Positions 41,847-54,215 of a DNA stretch of 64,000 nucleotides are shown piece by piece. Numbering within the stretch: the first letter of the stretch is position 1; every line of letters begins with the position of its first letter. The translations under genes and the position numbers were made by a program. Source of the stretch: Janthinobacterium violaceinigrum (lineage in GTDB: Bacteria > Pseudomonadota > Gammaproteobacteria > Burkholderiales > Burkholderiaceae_D); the NCBI RefSeq assembly GCF_009208555.1, contig NZ_WFLI01000022.1:1-64000 (forward strand). The letters run 5' to 3'. The notes under the pieces are model-generated. The model ran no database searches and was not told the DNA's origin. It saw nothing but the letters and a program-made list of their open reading frames with translations.

Positions 41847-42611
41847 ATGGAACAAAAATGGCCGCAGCAAATCTGGATCGTGCGTCACGGCCAAAGCGCC
41901 GGCAACGTGGCGCGCGATGCTGCCGAAGCGGAACAACAGCTGTCGATCGCCATCGCCGAGCGCGATGTCGATGTCCCCCTCTCCAGCCTGGGCGCGCGCC
42001 AGGCGCAAGCGCTGGGCGACTGGTTCGCCACCCTTCCCCCTGAACAACAACCAACGGTCGTACTGTACTCGCCCTACGTGCGGGCGCAGCAGACGGCGCA
42101 AGCCGTGCTGGCACGCATCGATGCGGACAGCTTGAACTCCGTGGTGGCGGACGAGCGCCTGCGCGAAAAGGAGTTCGGCATCCTCGACCGTCTGACCGCG
42201 CGCGGCATCGCCAGCAAGTACCCGGAACTGCACGAGCAGCGCCAGCACGTGGGCAAGTTTTACTTCCGTCCTCCCGGCGGCGAAAGCTGGTGCGACGTCA
42301 TCCTGCGCCTGCGCAGCGTGCTCGACACCATCACCCGCGAATACCGGGGCGAACGGGTCCTGATCGTCGGCCACCAGGTCATCGTCAACTGCTTGCGCTA
42401 CCTGCTGGAACGCTGCGACGAGCAAGCCATCCTGGCCATCGACAAGGCGGCCGACGTGCCCAACTGCGGCATCACCTCGTACGCCTTCAATCCCGCCCTG
42501 GGCAGGCAGGGCAAGCTGCAGCTGGACCTGTGCAACTTCGTCGCCCCGCTGGAAGCGGCCGGCACTCCCGTCACGGCCCAGCCCGACATGCCGGCCGCGC
42601 CCAAGTCCTGA
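41847..42611 (+). CDS. Histidine phosphatase family protein (phosphoglycerate mutase-like)
   Basis: 254 residues from ATG 41847 with an AGGAAGG Shine-Dalgarno. Catalytic RHG at 13-15 (IWIVRHGQSAGN), a second histidine in VLIVGHQVIVNCL, and YSPYVRAQQTAQ and LREKEFGILDRLTARG as substrate-pocket blocks. Cytosolic phosphatase or mutase of unknown substrate. It is followed after 33 bases by the NAD(P)HX dehydratase gene, so the two are probably cotranscribed. Confidence 0.88.
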   Translation: MEQKWPQQIWIVRHGQSAGNVARDAAEAEQQLSIAIAERDVDVPLSSLGARQAQALGDWFATLPPEQQPTVVLYSPYVRAQQTAQAVLARIDADSLNSVVADERLREKEFGILDRLTARGIASKYPELHEQRQHVGKFYFRPPGGESWCDVILRLRSVLDTITREYRGERVLIVGHQVIVNCLRYLLERCDEQAILAIDKAADVPNCGITSYAFNPALGRQGKLQLDLCNFVAPLEAAGTPVTAQPDMPAAPKS

Positions 42612-42644
42612 CCCCGGGCCGAGCCCATCATCAAGAGGTGCCCC

Positions 42645-43535
42645 ATGCCCGCCACGCAAATCACGCCCTCCCTGCTGCGTTCCTGGCCCCTGCCCATGCC
42701 CCGGCCCGACGGTGACAAGGAAGTGCGCGGCCATCTGCTGATCGTCGCCGGCTCGGCGGAAATGCCGGGCGCCATCGTACTGGCCGCCACGGCCGCCCTG
42801 CGGGCGGGCGCGGGCAAGCTGACCCTGGCGACGGGCGCGTCGGTGGCGACGCAGGTAGCGATGGCCATGCCCGAGGCGCGGGTCATCGGCCTCGATGAAA
42901 CGGCGCTGGGCGGCTTCCGACACGAAGCGCAGTACCAGCTGGCGCCGTTGGCGGGCAAGGTGGACGCCGTCCTCGTGGGGCCAGGCATGTGCGACACGGC
43001 AGCCAGCTGCGAGCTGATGCGCCACCTGCTGCCCCTGTTTGCCGCCAGCCGCATGATCCTCGACGCGGGCGCCATGCAGGTTGTGCGCAAGCCGGCACAG
43101 CTGCGCTCGCCTTTCACCTTCCATCAACCCGTGCTGCTGACTCCGCATGCGGGCGAGCTGGCGCAGCTGATGGGCTTGTCGAAAGACGCCGTGCTGGCCG
43201 ATCCGCTTGGCTGCGCCGTGGCAGCGGCGCAGCGCTGGCATGCCATCGTCGCCTTGAAGGGCGCGCTGAGCGTGCTCGCCATGCCCGACGGCAGCACCTG
43301 GACGCATGCGGGCGGGAATGTGGGGCTGGCCATTTCCGGTTCGGGCGACACCCTGGCCGGCATCATCTCGGGCCTGGCCGCGCGCGGCGCCCCGCTGGAG
43401 CAAGCGTGCGCCTGGGGCATCGCCGTGCATGCGCTGGCGGGCGACCAGCTGGCACTGCGCTTCGGCGTGCTCGGCTACCTGGCGCGCGAAATCCCGGCCG
43501 AGATTCCGGCCCTGCTGCGTCACCTGGCGGCGTAA
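42645..43535 (+). CDS. nnrD: ADP-dependent NAD(P)H-hydrate dehydratase
   Basis: 296 residues equal to the C-terminal YjeF/CARKD domain; repairs hydrated NAD(P)H. GHLLIVAGSAEMPGAIVLAA, VLVGPGMCDTAAS, LLTPHAGELAQLMG and NVGLAISGSGDTLAGIISGL are the ribokinase-like family blocks, the last with the catalytic Asp. The epimerase domain is missing, so it must be encoded separately. Confidence 0.92.
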   Translation: MPATQITPSLLRSWPLPMPRPDGDKEVRGHLLIVAGSAEMPGAIVLAATAALRAGAGKLTLATGASVATQVAMAMPEARVIGLDETALGGFRHEAQYQLAPLAGKVDAVLVGPGMCDTAASCELMRHLLPLFAASRMILDAGAMQVVRKPAQLRSPFTFHQPVLLTPHAGELAQLMGLSKDAVLADPLGCAVAAAQRWHAIVALKGALSVLAMPDGSTWTHAGGNVGLAISGSGDTLAGIISGLAARGAPLEQACAWGIAVHALAGDQLALRFGVLGYLAREIPAEIPALLRHLAA

Positions 43536-43647
43536 AAACAACAGCATAAGCATATCCAGAAAGAATCGTTAGCGCACACCGCCACCTCCCTTAAGCTCAT
43601 TGCAACTGTTTCCACACCGACACTAATCGAGCCCAAAGGACACCGCC

Positions 43648-46155
<2,508 letters not shown>

Positions 46156-46171
46156 GACACGGAAAGAGCAT

Positions 46172-47107
46172 ATGATCATCAACCGAATTTCTCACCTCGC
46201 CTCCCACCTCGTCGCCGGCGCCTGCCTGAGCGCCCTCCTGCTGTCCAGCGCCCAGGCTGCCGCGCCGCTGGTGCTGATGACGGACTTCGGCACGGCCGAC
46301 GGCGCCGTATCCGCCATGCATGGCGTCGCCTATGGCGTCGACCCGCAGCTGACCATTTCGGACCTCACGCACCAGATTCCCGACTACGACATCTGGCTGG
46401 GCGCCTACCGTTTGTACCAGACGGCCAATTATTGGCCGCAAGGCACGGTGTTCGTTTCCGTCATCGACCCGGGCGTGGGCACCAACCGCAAGTCCGTGGT
46501 GCTGAAAACCAAGGGCGGACGCTACTTCGTGGGGCCGGACAATGGCCTGTTCACCCTGATCGCCGAACGCGACGGCGTGGCCGAACTGCGCGAAATCGAT
46601 GAAAAGGTCAACCGCCTGGCCGGCTCCGCCGAGTCCTACACCTTCCATGGCCGCGACGTGTACGCGTACGTGGGCGCGCGCCTGGCCTCGGGCGCCATCA
46701 GCTATGAGCAGGTGGGTCCGCAACTGCCGAACGAATCCGTCGTCAAGATTGCATATCAAAAACCTGTGCGCGATGGCCATACCATCCGCGGCATCGTGCC
46801 CGTGCTCGACGTCAAGTATGGCAATGTGTGGACGAATATCCCGAAATCCCTGCTCGACGAATTGCAGGTGAAACTGCACGATCCGCTGCAAGTGCGCATT
46901 TTGCACAAGGGTAAGCAAGTGGCCAAGGTCACCGCGCCATTCGAGCACACGTTCGGCGGCGTCGCCAAGGGCAAGCCGCTGGTCTACCTGAACAGCCTGC
47001 TCGATGTTGCCGTGGCCATCAGCCAGGGTGACTTTGCTGCCAAACACCACGTCGCCTCGGGCGTGGATTGGGAAGTGGAAGTGAGCAAGGCCCCTGCCGC
47101 CAAATAA
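46172..47107 (+). CDS. Exported SAM hydroxide adenosyltransferase (DUF62 family)
   Basis: 311 residues. The family catalytic triad known from the archaeal enzyme is present with correct spacing: D99 and R106 in IDPGVGTNRK and H159 in FHGRD. Other blocks: LVLMTDFGTADG, ISDLTHQIPDYD and GRYFVGPDNGLFTLI. The family hydrolyses S-adenosylmethionine to adenosine and methionine, and is related to fluorinase/chlorinase, without the halogenase-specific features. The first 29 residues (IINRISHLASHLVAGACLS...AQA) are a signal peptide, which places it in the periplasm, unusual for a SAM-using enzyme. It directly follows a TonB receptor gene. Confidence 0.88.
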   Translation: MIINRISHLASHLVAGACLSALLLSSAQAAAPLVLMTDFGTADGAVSAMHGVAYGVDPQLTISDLTHQIPDYDIWLGAYRLYQTANYWPQGTVFVSVIDPGVGTNRKSVVLKTKGGRYFVGPDNGLFTLIAERDGVAELREIDEKVNRLAGSAESYTFHGRDVYAYVGARLASGAISYEQVGPQLPNESVVKIAYQKPVRDGHTIRGIVPVLDVKYGNVWTNIPKSLLDELQVKLHDPLQVRILHKGKQVAKVTAPFEHTFGGVAKGKPLVYLNSLLDVAVAISQGDFAAKHHVASGVDWEVEVSKAPAAK

Positions 47108-47366
47108 ACCGTCGCCTGCGGCCAGGACGCCCTGTCCTGGCCCATTCTCTCCCGTTCACGTGGCGCGCTTGCGCCATGTCAAAGCGGATCGCCGCTCCTG
47201 CCGCCGATGGCCGCTGATTTGTAAATCCGGTGAACCTGCGCGCCCCTGCCTACTCTAATTTTTGCAAGCGATGCCAGCCTTGCTACGACGGCCTGCCCGC
47301 ACGGTGGCAGACGGCCTGGCGAGGTACGATCACCCACGACAGCTTTCCAACGAGAAAGGAACAATC

Positions 47367-47699
47367 ATGACGGCTCCACTCCCTAGCACCAGCAAGCTTG
47401 TCCTCGGCACCGCCATCGTGTGCGCGCTGCTGGCCGGTTGCAACAAGCACAACGAGACCACCAACGCCACCCCGCCAGCCACGCCCGCGACACCCGCCAC
47501 CACGCCAGGCACGAACGGCAGCGGCACCTCGGGCACCAGCGGCACGACCACGCCGGACGCCACTGCGCCTGCCACCCCATCCGTTGCACCGGGCACCAAT
47601 CCCGACGGCACGACCATGCCGCCGGCCACCCCGCCCGGCACTACGCCTGGCACCGGGACCGGGACCGGCACCACCACGCCACCGCCGCGCAGCAGCTAA
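47367..47699 (+). CDS. Low-complexity Thr/Pro/Gly lipoprotein
   Basis: 110 residues from ATG 47367 with AAAGGA upstream. Signal peptide with lipobox LLAGC, then almost only Thr, Pro, Ala and Gly (ATPATPATTPGTNGSG; PPATPPGTTPGTGTG), ending PPPRSS. Likely an outer-membrane anchored flexible spacer, of unknown role. The DNA is repetitive, so its length may vary between strains. Confidence 0.6.
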   Translation: MTAPLPSTSKLVLGTAIVCALLAGCNKHNETTNATPPATPATPATTPGTNGSGTSGTSGTTTPDATAPATPSVAPGTNPDGTTMPPATPPGTTPGTGTGTGTTTPPPRSS

Positions 47700-47735
47700 A
47701 AGCCCCGTCCGCTTCGCCCCGGCAGCGGACCGCGC

Positions 47736-47893
47736 ATACCGTCCTCGCATGCCGTCCTGGCGTGCCGTATTGCATGCCGTATTTGCTGCCGTATTTGCTT
47801 GCGCTATTTTTCATCCCGTATTTGCCTGCTGTATTTGCCTGCTGTATTTGCCTGCTTTATTTAGCTACTTTATTTAGCTGCTTTATTTACCCG
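47736..47893 (+). repeat. Degenerate 13-bp tandem repeat array
   Basis: About 12 head-to-tail units of 12-14 bp. Typical units: CTGTATTTGCCTG (47829-47841, 47842-47854, identical), CTTTATTTAGCTG (47868-47880), CCGTATTTGCTTG (47789-47801), and diverged CCGTCC forms at the left end. Units change gradually from left to right. It follows the lipoprotein gene and precedes the first RND operon terminator; the rest of 47700-48213 has no gene. Confidence 0.85.
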
Positions 47894-48111
47894 CGGCATT
47901 TCAACGCAGTACCAAGTAATCCTCAGGAAATTATTGTGCAGTTATGACGAACAGAGCCGGATGCCATGCAAGGCGCCCGCTGCGACCCAGTGCAAGCACT
48001 GCTGGCAGTGGGCAACGCCGCAGAGCGCCGGTTATGGAAGTCAGAAATCACCATAATTTATTGGGGCTTACTTGGCACGCGGTATGAACAGATGGCATCG
48101 GCGCGGCGCAG
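47894..48111. other. Gene-free remainder between tandem array and RND terminator
   Basis: With the tandem array this makes a 514-base stretch (47700-48213) without a gene. I see no promoter of note and no coding frame with family likeness. Confidence 0.4.
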
Positions 48112-48138
48112 AAAGAGCCTTCCCGCGAAGGCTCTTTT
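48112..48138 (-). terminator. Terminator of the first RND operon
   Basis: AAAGAGCCTTC / GAAGGCTCTTT hairpin, a near match to the one at 54151-54177. Confidence 0.8.
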
Positions 48139-48213
48139 CGCATCCCCGCTCTGCTACGGCGCATTGCGGCATGGCGCCCTTGATCCGCCACCCTTGATCT
48201 CGCCGGCGCTGCG

Positions 48214-51200
48214 TCAATGGGCGGGCACGGCTTTGCCAGCTTCGCGCGCGCTGAGCGCCTGGTGGTCCGCCGCCAGGAACAGATACATGGCTGGCACCAC
48301 GAACAGGGTAAACAGGGTGCCGATGGACAGGCCAGTGAAAATCACCAGTCCCATCGCGTGGCGCCCGGCCGCGCCCGCACCCGAAGCGATCACCAGGGGC
48401 AGCACGCCGAACACCATGGCCGCCGTCGTCATCAGGATGGGACGCAGGCGCACGGCAGCGGCCGCTTCGACGGCTTCGCGCTTGCTCTTGCCCGTCTTTT
48501 GCAGCTGATTGGCCACTTCCACGATCAGGATGCCATGCTTGCTGATCAGTCCCATCAAGGTCACCAGGCCCACTTCCGTGTAGATGTTGATTGACGCAAA
48601 GCCGAGGAAGATGAACATGGTGGCGCCAAACAGGGCCAGCGGGACGGAAACGAGGATCACGACGGGATCGCGGAAGCTCTCGAACTGCGCCGCCAGCGCC
48701 AGGAAGACGATCACCACGGCAAACAGCATGGTGACGATGAAGCCGCCCGATTCCTGCACGAACTGGCGCGACTGCCCCGCATAATCGGCCGTGTAGCCGC
48801 TGGGGACAACCTGGGCCAGCGTGTCGCGCATGAAGCCCAGCACCTCGCCCTGCGAGGCGCCGGACACGCCGGACAGGGTGACGGAGTTCAGTTGCTGGAA
48901 ACGGTTGATCGACTCCGGCACGACATCGTACTGGATATGCGCCACCGTGCTGGCCGGTATCATCGTGCCGTCGGGCGTCTTGATATGGAAGTCCAGCACG
49001 GCCGAAGGATTGAGGCGGTCGACCTGCAGCACCTGCGGAATCACTTTATACGAGCGTCCCGCGATGGAGAAGTAATTGACGTAGGCGCCGCCCAGGGCCG
49101 CCCCCAAGGCCGCTCCGACATCCTGCTGCGTCATGCCCAGCGCGGCAACGCTGTCGCGGTCGATCACGACGGTGGCTTGCGGCTTGTCGATCTTCAAGTC
49201 CGTGTCGATGAAATAGAACTTGCCCGACGAGCGCGCCTTCTCCAGCACCTGCTGCGCGATGGTATCGAGGTTTTCAAACGGTTCCGTGGTGGCGATGACG
49301 AATTGCACGGGCAAGCCAGAGGAACCCGGCAAGGCGGGAAACTGGAAGGCGGCCACGCGGGCGCCGGCAATCCTGTTCCAGCCCGCCTGCAAGTCTTGCT
49401 GCACTTGCTGGGCGTTGCGCGCGCGCTCGCCCCAGGGCGTCATCAGCATGCCGCCGAAACCCGAATTGACGGTCGGCACGCCCGTGATCTGGAACATCTG
49501 GCTGTATTCGGGCATGGCCTTGGCCACCAGGTAGATCTGCTCGGCATACACTTGCATCTGGTCCGAGGTGGCCGTCGGGTCGCCCACCACCTGCGACAGC
49601 ACGACGCCCTGGTCTTCCTCGGGCGCCAGTTCGGACTGCGACATCTTGAACATCAGCCCCAGCACCACCATCAGTATCGCCGCCATGACGATGAGCACCA
49701 CCCAGGTATCGAGCAGCGCGTGCAGCAGCCGCTGGTAGGCGTCGTGCACCTTGCCGAAGACGCGGTCGATCGCTTGCACGAAGCGGCCGCTATCCTGCTC
49801 CGGGCGGAAAAAGCGCGAACACATCATGGGCGACAGGGTCAGGGCCACCACGCCCGACACGGCCACGGCGCCGGCCAGGGTGAAGGCGAACTCGGTAAAC
49901 AATGCCCCCGTCAGCCCGCCCTGGAAGCCGATGGGCACGTACACGGCGATCAGCACCACCGTCATCGCCAGGATGGGGCTGCCCAGTTCGCGCGCCGCCA
50001 GCAGGCTGGCCTCCAGCGGCGGCTGGCCCTGCTTCATGTGGCGGTCCACGTTTTCCACCACGATGATGGCGTCGTCGACCACCAGGCCGATGGCCAGCAC
50101 GATGGCCAGCAAGGTCAGCAGGTTGATGGAATAGCCGAGCGCCAGCATGGCGGTAAACGTGCCGATCAGGGATAGCGGCATGGCGATCACGGGCACGATC
50201 ACGGCCCGCAGGCTGCCCAGGAACAGGTAGATGACGATGGTGACGATCAGCAGCGCCTCGACCAGGGTCTTGATGACTTCGCGGATGGACGTATTGATGA
50301 AGAACGTGGAGTCGTACACGATTTCGCCCGTCAGCCCGGCCGGCAACTGGGACTGGATGTCCGGAAAGCTGACGCGCACGCGCTTGGCCACGTCGAGGAT
50401 ATTGGCTTCGGGCGCCACCTTGATGCCGATGAAGACGGAGCGCACGCCGCTGAAGGCCACGTTGAAATCGTAGTTTTCCGAGCCCAGCACGACGGTGGCC
50501 AGGTCTTCCAGGCGCACGATGGAGTCGCCGCTGCGCTTGACGACGAGCTGCCTGAATTCCTCGACCGAATGCAGATCCGTGCCGGCCGTCAGGGGCACGG
50601 TCACCATCTGGCCCTTGCTGGACCCCAGCGCGGCCAGGTAATTGTTATTGCCCAGGGCGGTGCTGACCTCGGCCGCCGTCACGCCGAACGCAGCCATCTT
50701 GTCCGCATCCAGCCAGGCGCGCAGCGCGAACAGGCGCGCCCCCAGCAATTCCGCCGTCTGCACGCCGCTGATGGAATCGAGCTTGGGCTTGACCACGCGG
50801 CTCAGGTAATCCGTCACATTATTCGTCGGCAAGGTCTTGCTGTAAAAGCCCAGGTACATGGCGTCCGTCGTCTGTCCCATCTGCACCGTCAGCACGGGCG
50901 TCTGCGCCTGCACGGGCAACTGGTTTTTCACGGAGCTGACCTGGGTATTGATTTCCGTCAAAGCCCGGTTCGCATCGTAATTGAGGCGCAAGGTGGCCGT
51001 GATGGTCGACACGCCGCTGCTGCTGGACGAAGACAGGTAATCGATGCCCTGCGCCTGGGCGATGGCCGATTCCAGCGGCTGCGTGATGAAACCGGCCACC
51101 GTCTGCGCATCGGCGCCGTAATAGGTGGTGGAGATCGTCACGACGGCGTTCTGCGTCTTCGGATACTGGTTGATGGGCAGGCTGAACAGGGAGCGCAAGC

Positions 51201-51273
51201 CCAGCACCACCAGCAGCAGGCTCACCACCATCGCCAGCACGGGCCGGCGGATAAAGAGATCGGTGAAGTTCAT
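48214..51273 (-). CDS. RND multidrug efflux transporter permease
   Basis: 1019 residues, inner-membrane proton-driven pump of the HAE1 class. N-terminal MNFTDLFIRRPVLAMVVSL; the TM4 proton relay is in GLVVDDAIIVVENVDRHMKQG (double Asp); FEPPA-like AIGLV and ALxSM features and two large periplasmic loops are present. Last gene of a leftward OMF-adaptor-pump operon, 9 bases after the adaptor stop. Resembles MexF/MdtB-like pumps; substrates unknown. Confidence 0.93.
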   Translation of the reverse strand: MNFTDLFIRRPVLAMVVSLLLVVLGLRSLFSLPINQYPKTQNAVVTISTTYYGADAQTVAGFITQPLESAIAQAQGIDYLSSSSSSGVSTITATLRLNYDANRALTEINTQVSSVKNQLPVQAQTPVLTVQMGQTTDAMYLGFYSKTLPTNNVTDYLSRVVKPKLDSISGVQTAELLGARLFALRAWLDADKMAAFGVTAAEVSTALGNNNYLAALGSSKGQMVTVPLTAGTDLHSVEEFRQLVVKRSGDSIVRLEDLATVVLGSENYDFNVAFSGVRSVFIGIKVAPEANILDVAKRVRVSFPDIQSQLPAGLTGEIVYDSTFFINTSIREVIKTLVEALLIVTIVIYLFLGSLRAVIVPVIAMPLSLIGTFTAMLALGYSINLLTLLAIVLAIGLVVDDAIIVVENVDRHMKQGQPPLEASLLAARELGSPILAMTVVLIAVYVPIGFQGGLTGALFTEFAFTLAGAVAVSGVVALTLSPMMCSRFFRPEQDSGRFVQAIDRVFGKVHDAYQRLLHALLDTWVVLIVMAAILMVVLGLMFKMSQSELAPEEDQGVVLSQVVGDPTATSDQMQVYAEQIYLVAKAMPEYSQMFQITGVPTVNSGFGGMLMTPWGERARNAQQVQQDLQAGWNRIAGARVAAFQFPALPGSSGLPVQFVIATTEPFENLDTIAQQVLEKARSSGKFYFIDTDLKIDKPQATVVIDRDSVAALGMTQQDVGAALGAALGGAYVNYFSIAGRSYKVIPQVLQVDRLNPSAVLDFHIKTPDGTMIPASTVAHIQYDVVPESINRFQQLNSVTLSGVSGASQGEVLGFMRDTLAQVVPSGYTADYAGQSRQFVQESGGFIVTMLFAVVIVFLALAAQFESFRDPVVILVSVPLALFGATMFIFLGFASINIYTEVGLVTLMGLISKHGILIVEVANQLQKTGKSKREAVEAAAAVRLRPILMTTAAMVFGVLPLVIASGAGAAGRHAMGLVIFTGLSIGTLFTLFVVPAMYLFLAADHQALSAREAGKAVPAH

Positions 51274-51282
51274 GGCGGCGCC

Positions 51283-52461
51283 TCAGTGTTCCTGCGGTGT
51301 GGGCTGCGGGTTGTTGCGCGGCTCGACGACGTTGCTGATCACGACGGGGCTGCCATTCTTGAGCTTGATCTGCCCGCTGGTGACGACCTGCTGCCCCTCG
51401 GACAAGCCCGTCAGCACGGCCACCTGGTCGCCCCGCGTTTCGCCCGTGGTGACAAACACTTGCCGCACCACCAGTTCGCCCGCCTTGGGCGGCGGCGCGG
51501 CGGGGCCCGCGCTGCCCGACGCGGCGGCCTTCGGCGCCGGGACCGGCGCCGGATGCACGACGAAGACGGTGGAACCATACGGGTTGTAGGTGATCGCCGT
51601 CTGCGGCAAGGTCAGATACTGTTTCTTCGCGCCCACTTCCACGTGGACGTTGGCAAACATGCCCGGCAACAAACGCCGCTGGGGATTGGGCACCGTGGCC
51701 TCCACCTGCACATTGCGCGTGGCGGGATCGACCTTGGAACTGATGGCGCTGACCTTGCCCGCAAACGCCGTGTCCGCATGCGCATCGCTGGACAGCTTCA
51801 GCGCCTGCCCCACTTGCAGGCCCCCCAGCTGCTTTTGCGGAATATAGAAGTCGACGTAGATGGGGTCGATGGTTTGCAGGGTGACGATCTTGTCGCCGGG
51901 ATTCAGGTACTGGCCCGGATTAACGGTGGTAATGCCCAGTTTCCCCGCGAACGGCGCGCGGATGGTTTTCTTGTCCACCAGTGCCGCCTGCTGGGCGGCC
52001 AGCGCCTTGCGGCTTTTCACGTCGGCCAGGTCGCTGTCGATCTGCGCCTGGCTGATCGCCTGCACGGCAAACTGCTGGCGGTCGCGCGCCAGCACGGACG
52101 CAGCCAGTTCGGCGGCAGCCTCCAGCGCGCGCAGCTGCGCCAGGTCCGCGTCGGCATTGAGCTGCACCAGCACCTGCCCCGCCGTCACTTCCTGACCGGA
52201 CTTGAAATGGATGGACCTGACGAGGCCGGCGATTTCGCTCGTCACGTCGACGCCGCGCACGGCCACCAGGGTACCCACCGACGCCAGGTGAGGCTGCCAG
52301 TCGGCCTTGCGGATGGTGGTCGCCGACACCGTCTGCGGTGCCGGCTTGGGCGAACTGGCCATGAGCTGGCGGATGTGCAGGAAAAAACCCAGCGCCAGCA
52401 GGGCAATCAACAGCACCACCGCCCCCAGCATGATGAGCATGCGTTTCGTGCGTTTCGTCAT
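51283..52461 (-). CDS. RND efflux periplasmic adaptor (membrane fusion protein)
   Basis: 392 residues from ATG 52461, which has AAGGAG ten bases upstream (ATG 52479 also possible). N-terminal membrane anchor (LIMLGAVVLLIALLALGFFL), then barrel-sandwich halves (VDVTSEIAGLVRSIHFKSGQ; IRAPFAGKLGITTVNPGQYL), an alpha hairpin between them, and a C-terminal domain ending in a Pro-rich tail. Links the pump to the outer-membrane factor. Confidence 0.92.
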   Translation of the reverse strand: MTKRTKRMLIMLGAVVLLIALLALGFFLHIRQLMASSPKPAPQTVSATTIRKADWQPHLASVGTLVAVRGVDVTSEIAGLVRSIHFKSGQEVTAGQVLVQLNADADLAQLRALEAAAELAASVLARDRQQFAVQAISQAQIDSDLADVKSRKALAAQQAALVDKKTIRAPFAGKLGITTVNPGQYLNPGDKIVTLQTIDPIYVDFYIPQKQLGGLQVGQALKLSSDAHADTAFAGKVSAISSKVDPATRNVQVEATVPNPQRRLLPGMFANVHVEVGAKKQYLTLPQTAITYNPYGSTVFVVHPAPVPAPKAAASGSAGPAAPPPKAGELVVRQVFVTTGETRGDQVAVLTGLSEGQQVVTSGQIKLKNGSPVVISNVVEPRNNPQPTPQEH

Positions 52462-52528
52462 GGATGCGCTCCTTGTCATTGCCTGCCGCTGCCCCTGCCG
52501 TGTTTCAAGGCCCTGCATTGCAAACCCG

Positions 52529-54034
52529 TCAGTCCGTGCCTGCCGCCAGCGGCAAACTTGTTGCCGTGGAAACGGCCGGCAGCGCGGGGCGGTTCCACCA
52601 GCCGCCGCCCAGCGCCTGGAACAGCGCGGCGCTGTCCGCATGGCGGGCCGCCTGCGCCTGCACCAGGCCCACCCTGGCCTGCTGGTAGGTGCGCTGGGCA
52701 TCGAGCAAACTCAGGTAGCTGATGGCGCCCAGCTTGAATTGCTGCGTACTCAGCGCCAGCGATTCGCTGGCCAGCGCCTCCACTTCCGCTTGCTGCTGCA
52801 ATGCGGCGGCATCGGCCTCGAGGGCCCGCAGGCTGTCCGCCACATTCTGGAAGGCGCCCAGCACGGTGGCGCGGTAATCGGCCGCCGCGCCCTCGTAGGC
52901 GGCGATGGCGGCACGCCGCCTGGCGCGCAGCGCGCCGCCATTGAACAGGGGCTGTGCCAGCCCCGCCGCCACGCCCCACACGGAGGAACTGCCGTGCAGC
53001 AGCGCGGGAAAGCTGGTGGCCAGCGCGCCCACATTGCCCGTCAGGGTAATTTGAGGGTACATGGCTGCCGTGGCGACGCCGATCTGCGCGCTGGCCTGCT
53101 GCAGCAACGCTTCGCTGGCGCGGATGTCGGGACGCTGGCGCACCAGGGCCGACGGCAGCGAGACGGGCAAGTCCTGCGGCAAGTGCAGCGACGCCAGGTC
53201 GAATTCAGGCAAGCCGGGTTCACTGGGCAGCCTGCCCGCATACACGGACAGCTGGTGGCGCGTCAGGGCCAGGGCTTTTTCCAGCGGCGGCACGCTGGCC
53301 CGCGTCTGCGCCACCGTGTTGCGCTGGAGTAGGACCGTGGCGCGGGGGATGGCGCCGAAGCGGAATTGCTGTTCGATCACGTCCAGCTGTTTCTGTTGCG
53401 CGTCGAGTATTTCACCGGTGGCTTGCAACTGCCCGCGCAGGGATGCGTCGCGTATGGCCGTCGTCACCAGGTTGCCCATCAGGGCCAGGTACACGGCTTC
53501 CAGCTGGTATTGCCGATAGTCGACAAGCGCTTGCAAGCCCTCCAGCTGGCGCTTGTTGCCGCCAAACACATCCAGGGCATACGATACGTTCACCGAGGCA
53601 TTGTACAAATTGAGCACGCCGCCCGCCCCTTCCAGGCGGCTGGTCTTTTCGCGGGTGACGCCCAGCTGGGCCCCCACTTCGGGAGTCAGCAGGCTGCCGG
53701 ACAGGGCCCGGTAGTTTTCATCGGCCTGGCGCAGGGCCGCCTGGGCCGATGCCAGGCCGGGGCTGCGCGCGAGGGCATCGCGCACCAGCCGGTCCAGCGC
53801 CGTCGATTGAAACAGCGACCACCATTGCGCGGGAATATCCTGGCCAGGCACGAAGCGCTGCGCCTGGCCTGCGGGACCGGGCGCCGCCGCGGTTTGCGCC
53901 GGCAAGGGCGCCGGCGTGTAGCTGTCGCCGCCGCCAGGGGCAGCGGGACGGTGGAACTCCGGCCCCGCGGCGCAGGCGGCCAGCAGGCAAGCCATGAGGA
54001 TGCCGAGACTGGGCTGCCGGATGCTGGAGGGCAT
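52529..54034 (-). CDS. Outer-membrane factor of RND efflux system (NodT family lipoprotein)
   Basis: 501 residues from ATG 54034; longer frame upstream is not coding. Signal with lipobox LLAAC; then the AAGPEFHRPAAP start of NodT/OprM proteins, and two OEP repeats with long helices (LAQPLFNGGALRARRRAAIA is the conserved second-repeat motif). First gene of the operon. Confidence 0.92.
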   Translation of the reverse strand: MPSSIRQPSLGILMACLLAACAAGPEFHRPAAPGGGDSYTPAPLPAQTAAAPGPAGQAQRFVPGQDIPAQWWSLFQSTALDRLVRDALARSPGLASAQAALRQADENYRALSGSLLTPEVGAQLGVTREKTSRLEGAGGVLNLYNASVNVSYALDVFGGNKRQLEGLQALVDYRQYQLEAVYLALMGNLVTTAIRDASLRGQLQATGEILDAQQKQLDVIEQQFRFGAIPRATVLLQRNTVAQTRASVPPLEKALALTRHQLSVYAGRLPSEPGLPEFDLASLHLPQDLPVSLPSALVRQRPDIRASEALLQQASAQIGVATAAMYPQITLTGNVGALATSFPALLHGSSSVWGVAAGLAQPLFNGGALRARRRAAIAAYEGAAADYRATVLGAFQNVADSLRALEADAAALQQQAEVEALASESLALSTQQFKLGAISYLSLLDAQRTYQQARVGLVQAQAARHADSAALFQALGGGWWNRPALPAVSTATSLPLAAGTD

Positions 54035-54150
54035 GGTTCTTATCCGATACGTTGCAGTGCCACATCGCCGTTGAAAAATATCCCGAAAGTATCTCTGCAC
54101 AGGCTGGCGACTGCGCCCACCCGTTCTACGATTGTAGAGCACCTGACGTA

Positions 54151-54177
54151 AAAAGAGCCTTCCGAAGAAGGCTCTTT
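54151..54177 (-). terminator. Terminator of the second RND operon
   Basis: AAAGAGCCTTC / GAAGGCTCTTT hairpin on the minus strand followed by TTTTTA, between the second RND pump and the first operon's OMF gene. Confidence 0.85.
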
Positions 54178-54215
54178 GACTTGGCACAAGGATTGCGCAG
54201 CCGAGGCTGCCTGAC

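Noticed and set aside
47736..47893. CRISPR array
   Set aside because: Units are 13 bp and contiguous without spacers, and no cas genes are present.
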